From NCBI GenBank assembly GCA_964642235.1, contig CAZXOP010000119.1:1-6065 (forward strand): DNA of 6,065 bases, in the 5' to 3' direction. The notes beneath the pieces are model-generated. The model saw only the letters and a list, made by a program, of their open reading frames with translations, did no database searches and was not told the DNA's origin. Position 1 is the stretch's first letter. Each line of letters begins with the position of its first letter. The position numbers and the translations under genes are program-made. This document shows positions 6,049 to 6,065 of this stretch, in pieces. Source of the DNA: CAYSND01 sp964642235. Its GTDB lineage: Bacteria > Bacteroidota > Bacteroidia > Bacteroidales > UBA932.

Positions 6049-6065
6049 CAGGCATTTTTTTCTCT

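Noticed and set aside
6030..6061. Palindrome followed by a T-run as a + strand terminator
   Set aside because: Six bases separate the hairpin from the T-run, the stem is AT-containing and short, and no + strand gene lies upstream; an operator before the cyd operon fits better.

Overview
The window looks like chromosomal DNA from a member of the Bacteroidota. The evidence is the AT-rich composition, promoter-like TAnnTTTG boxes upstream of the genes, start codons with A/T-rich leaders and no Shine-Dalgarno sequence, a lipoprotein signal, and a cytochrome bd operon led by a small DUF4492-type gene. Genus and species cannot be set from the sequence alone.

Layout, left to right. (1) Positions 1-848, + strand: the 3' part of mnmA, the tRNA 2-thiouridine synthase; its start lies outside the window. 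(2) Positions 845-1759, - strand: an alpha/beta hydrolase of the monoacylglycerol-lipase/serine aminopeptidase type, meeting mnmA tail-to-tail with a 4-bp stop-codon overlap. (3) Positions 1760-1841: a compact divergent promoter region whose two ends, including both start codons, form a near-perfect 18-bp inverted repeat. (4) Positions 1842-2927, + strand: a lipoprotein with a family 18 glycoside hydrolase (chitinase-like) domain. (5) Positions 2918-2952: a hairpin with a T-run reading leftward, terminating the cyd operon and reaching into the end of the GH18 gene. (6) Positions 5958-2985, - strand: a three-gene operon of a one-helix DUF4492-like protein, cydA and cydB. Positions 5959-6065 hold its probable promoter and a 19-bp perfect-arm palindrome that is a good candidate regulator site.

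Functionally, the cyd operon encodes a high-affinity quinol oxidase that reduces oxygen to water and suits a microaerobic or aerotolerant anaerobic lifestyle. The GH18 lipoprotein and the divergent hydrolase may be co-regulated because they share a promoter region, but no common pathway can be read from the sequence. No mobile element, CRISPR array, tRNA or rRNA was seen, and gene-free stretches are all shorter than about 110 bases. I see mostly ordinary genes. The points most worth a second look are the operator-like palindrome, the small gene ahead of cydA, and the mirrored leaders of the divergent pair.
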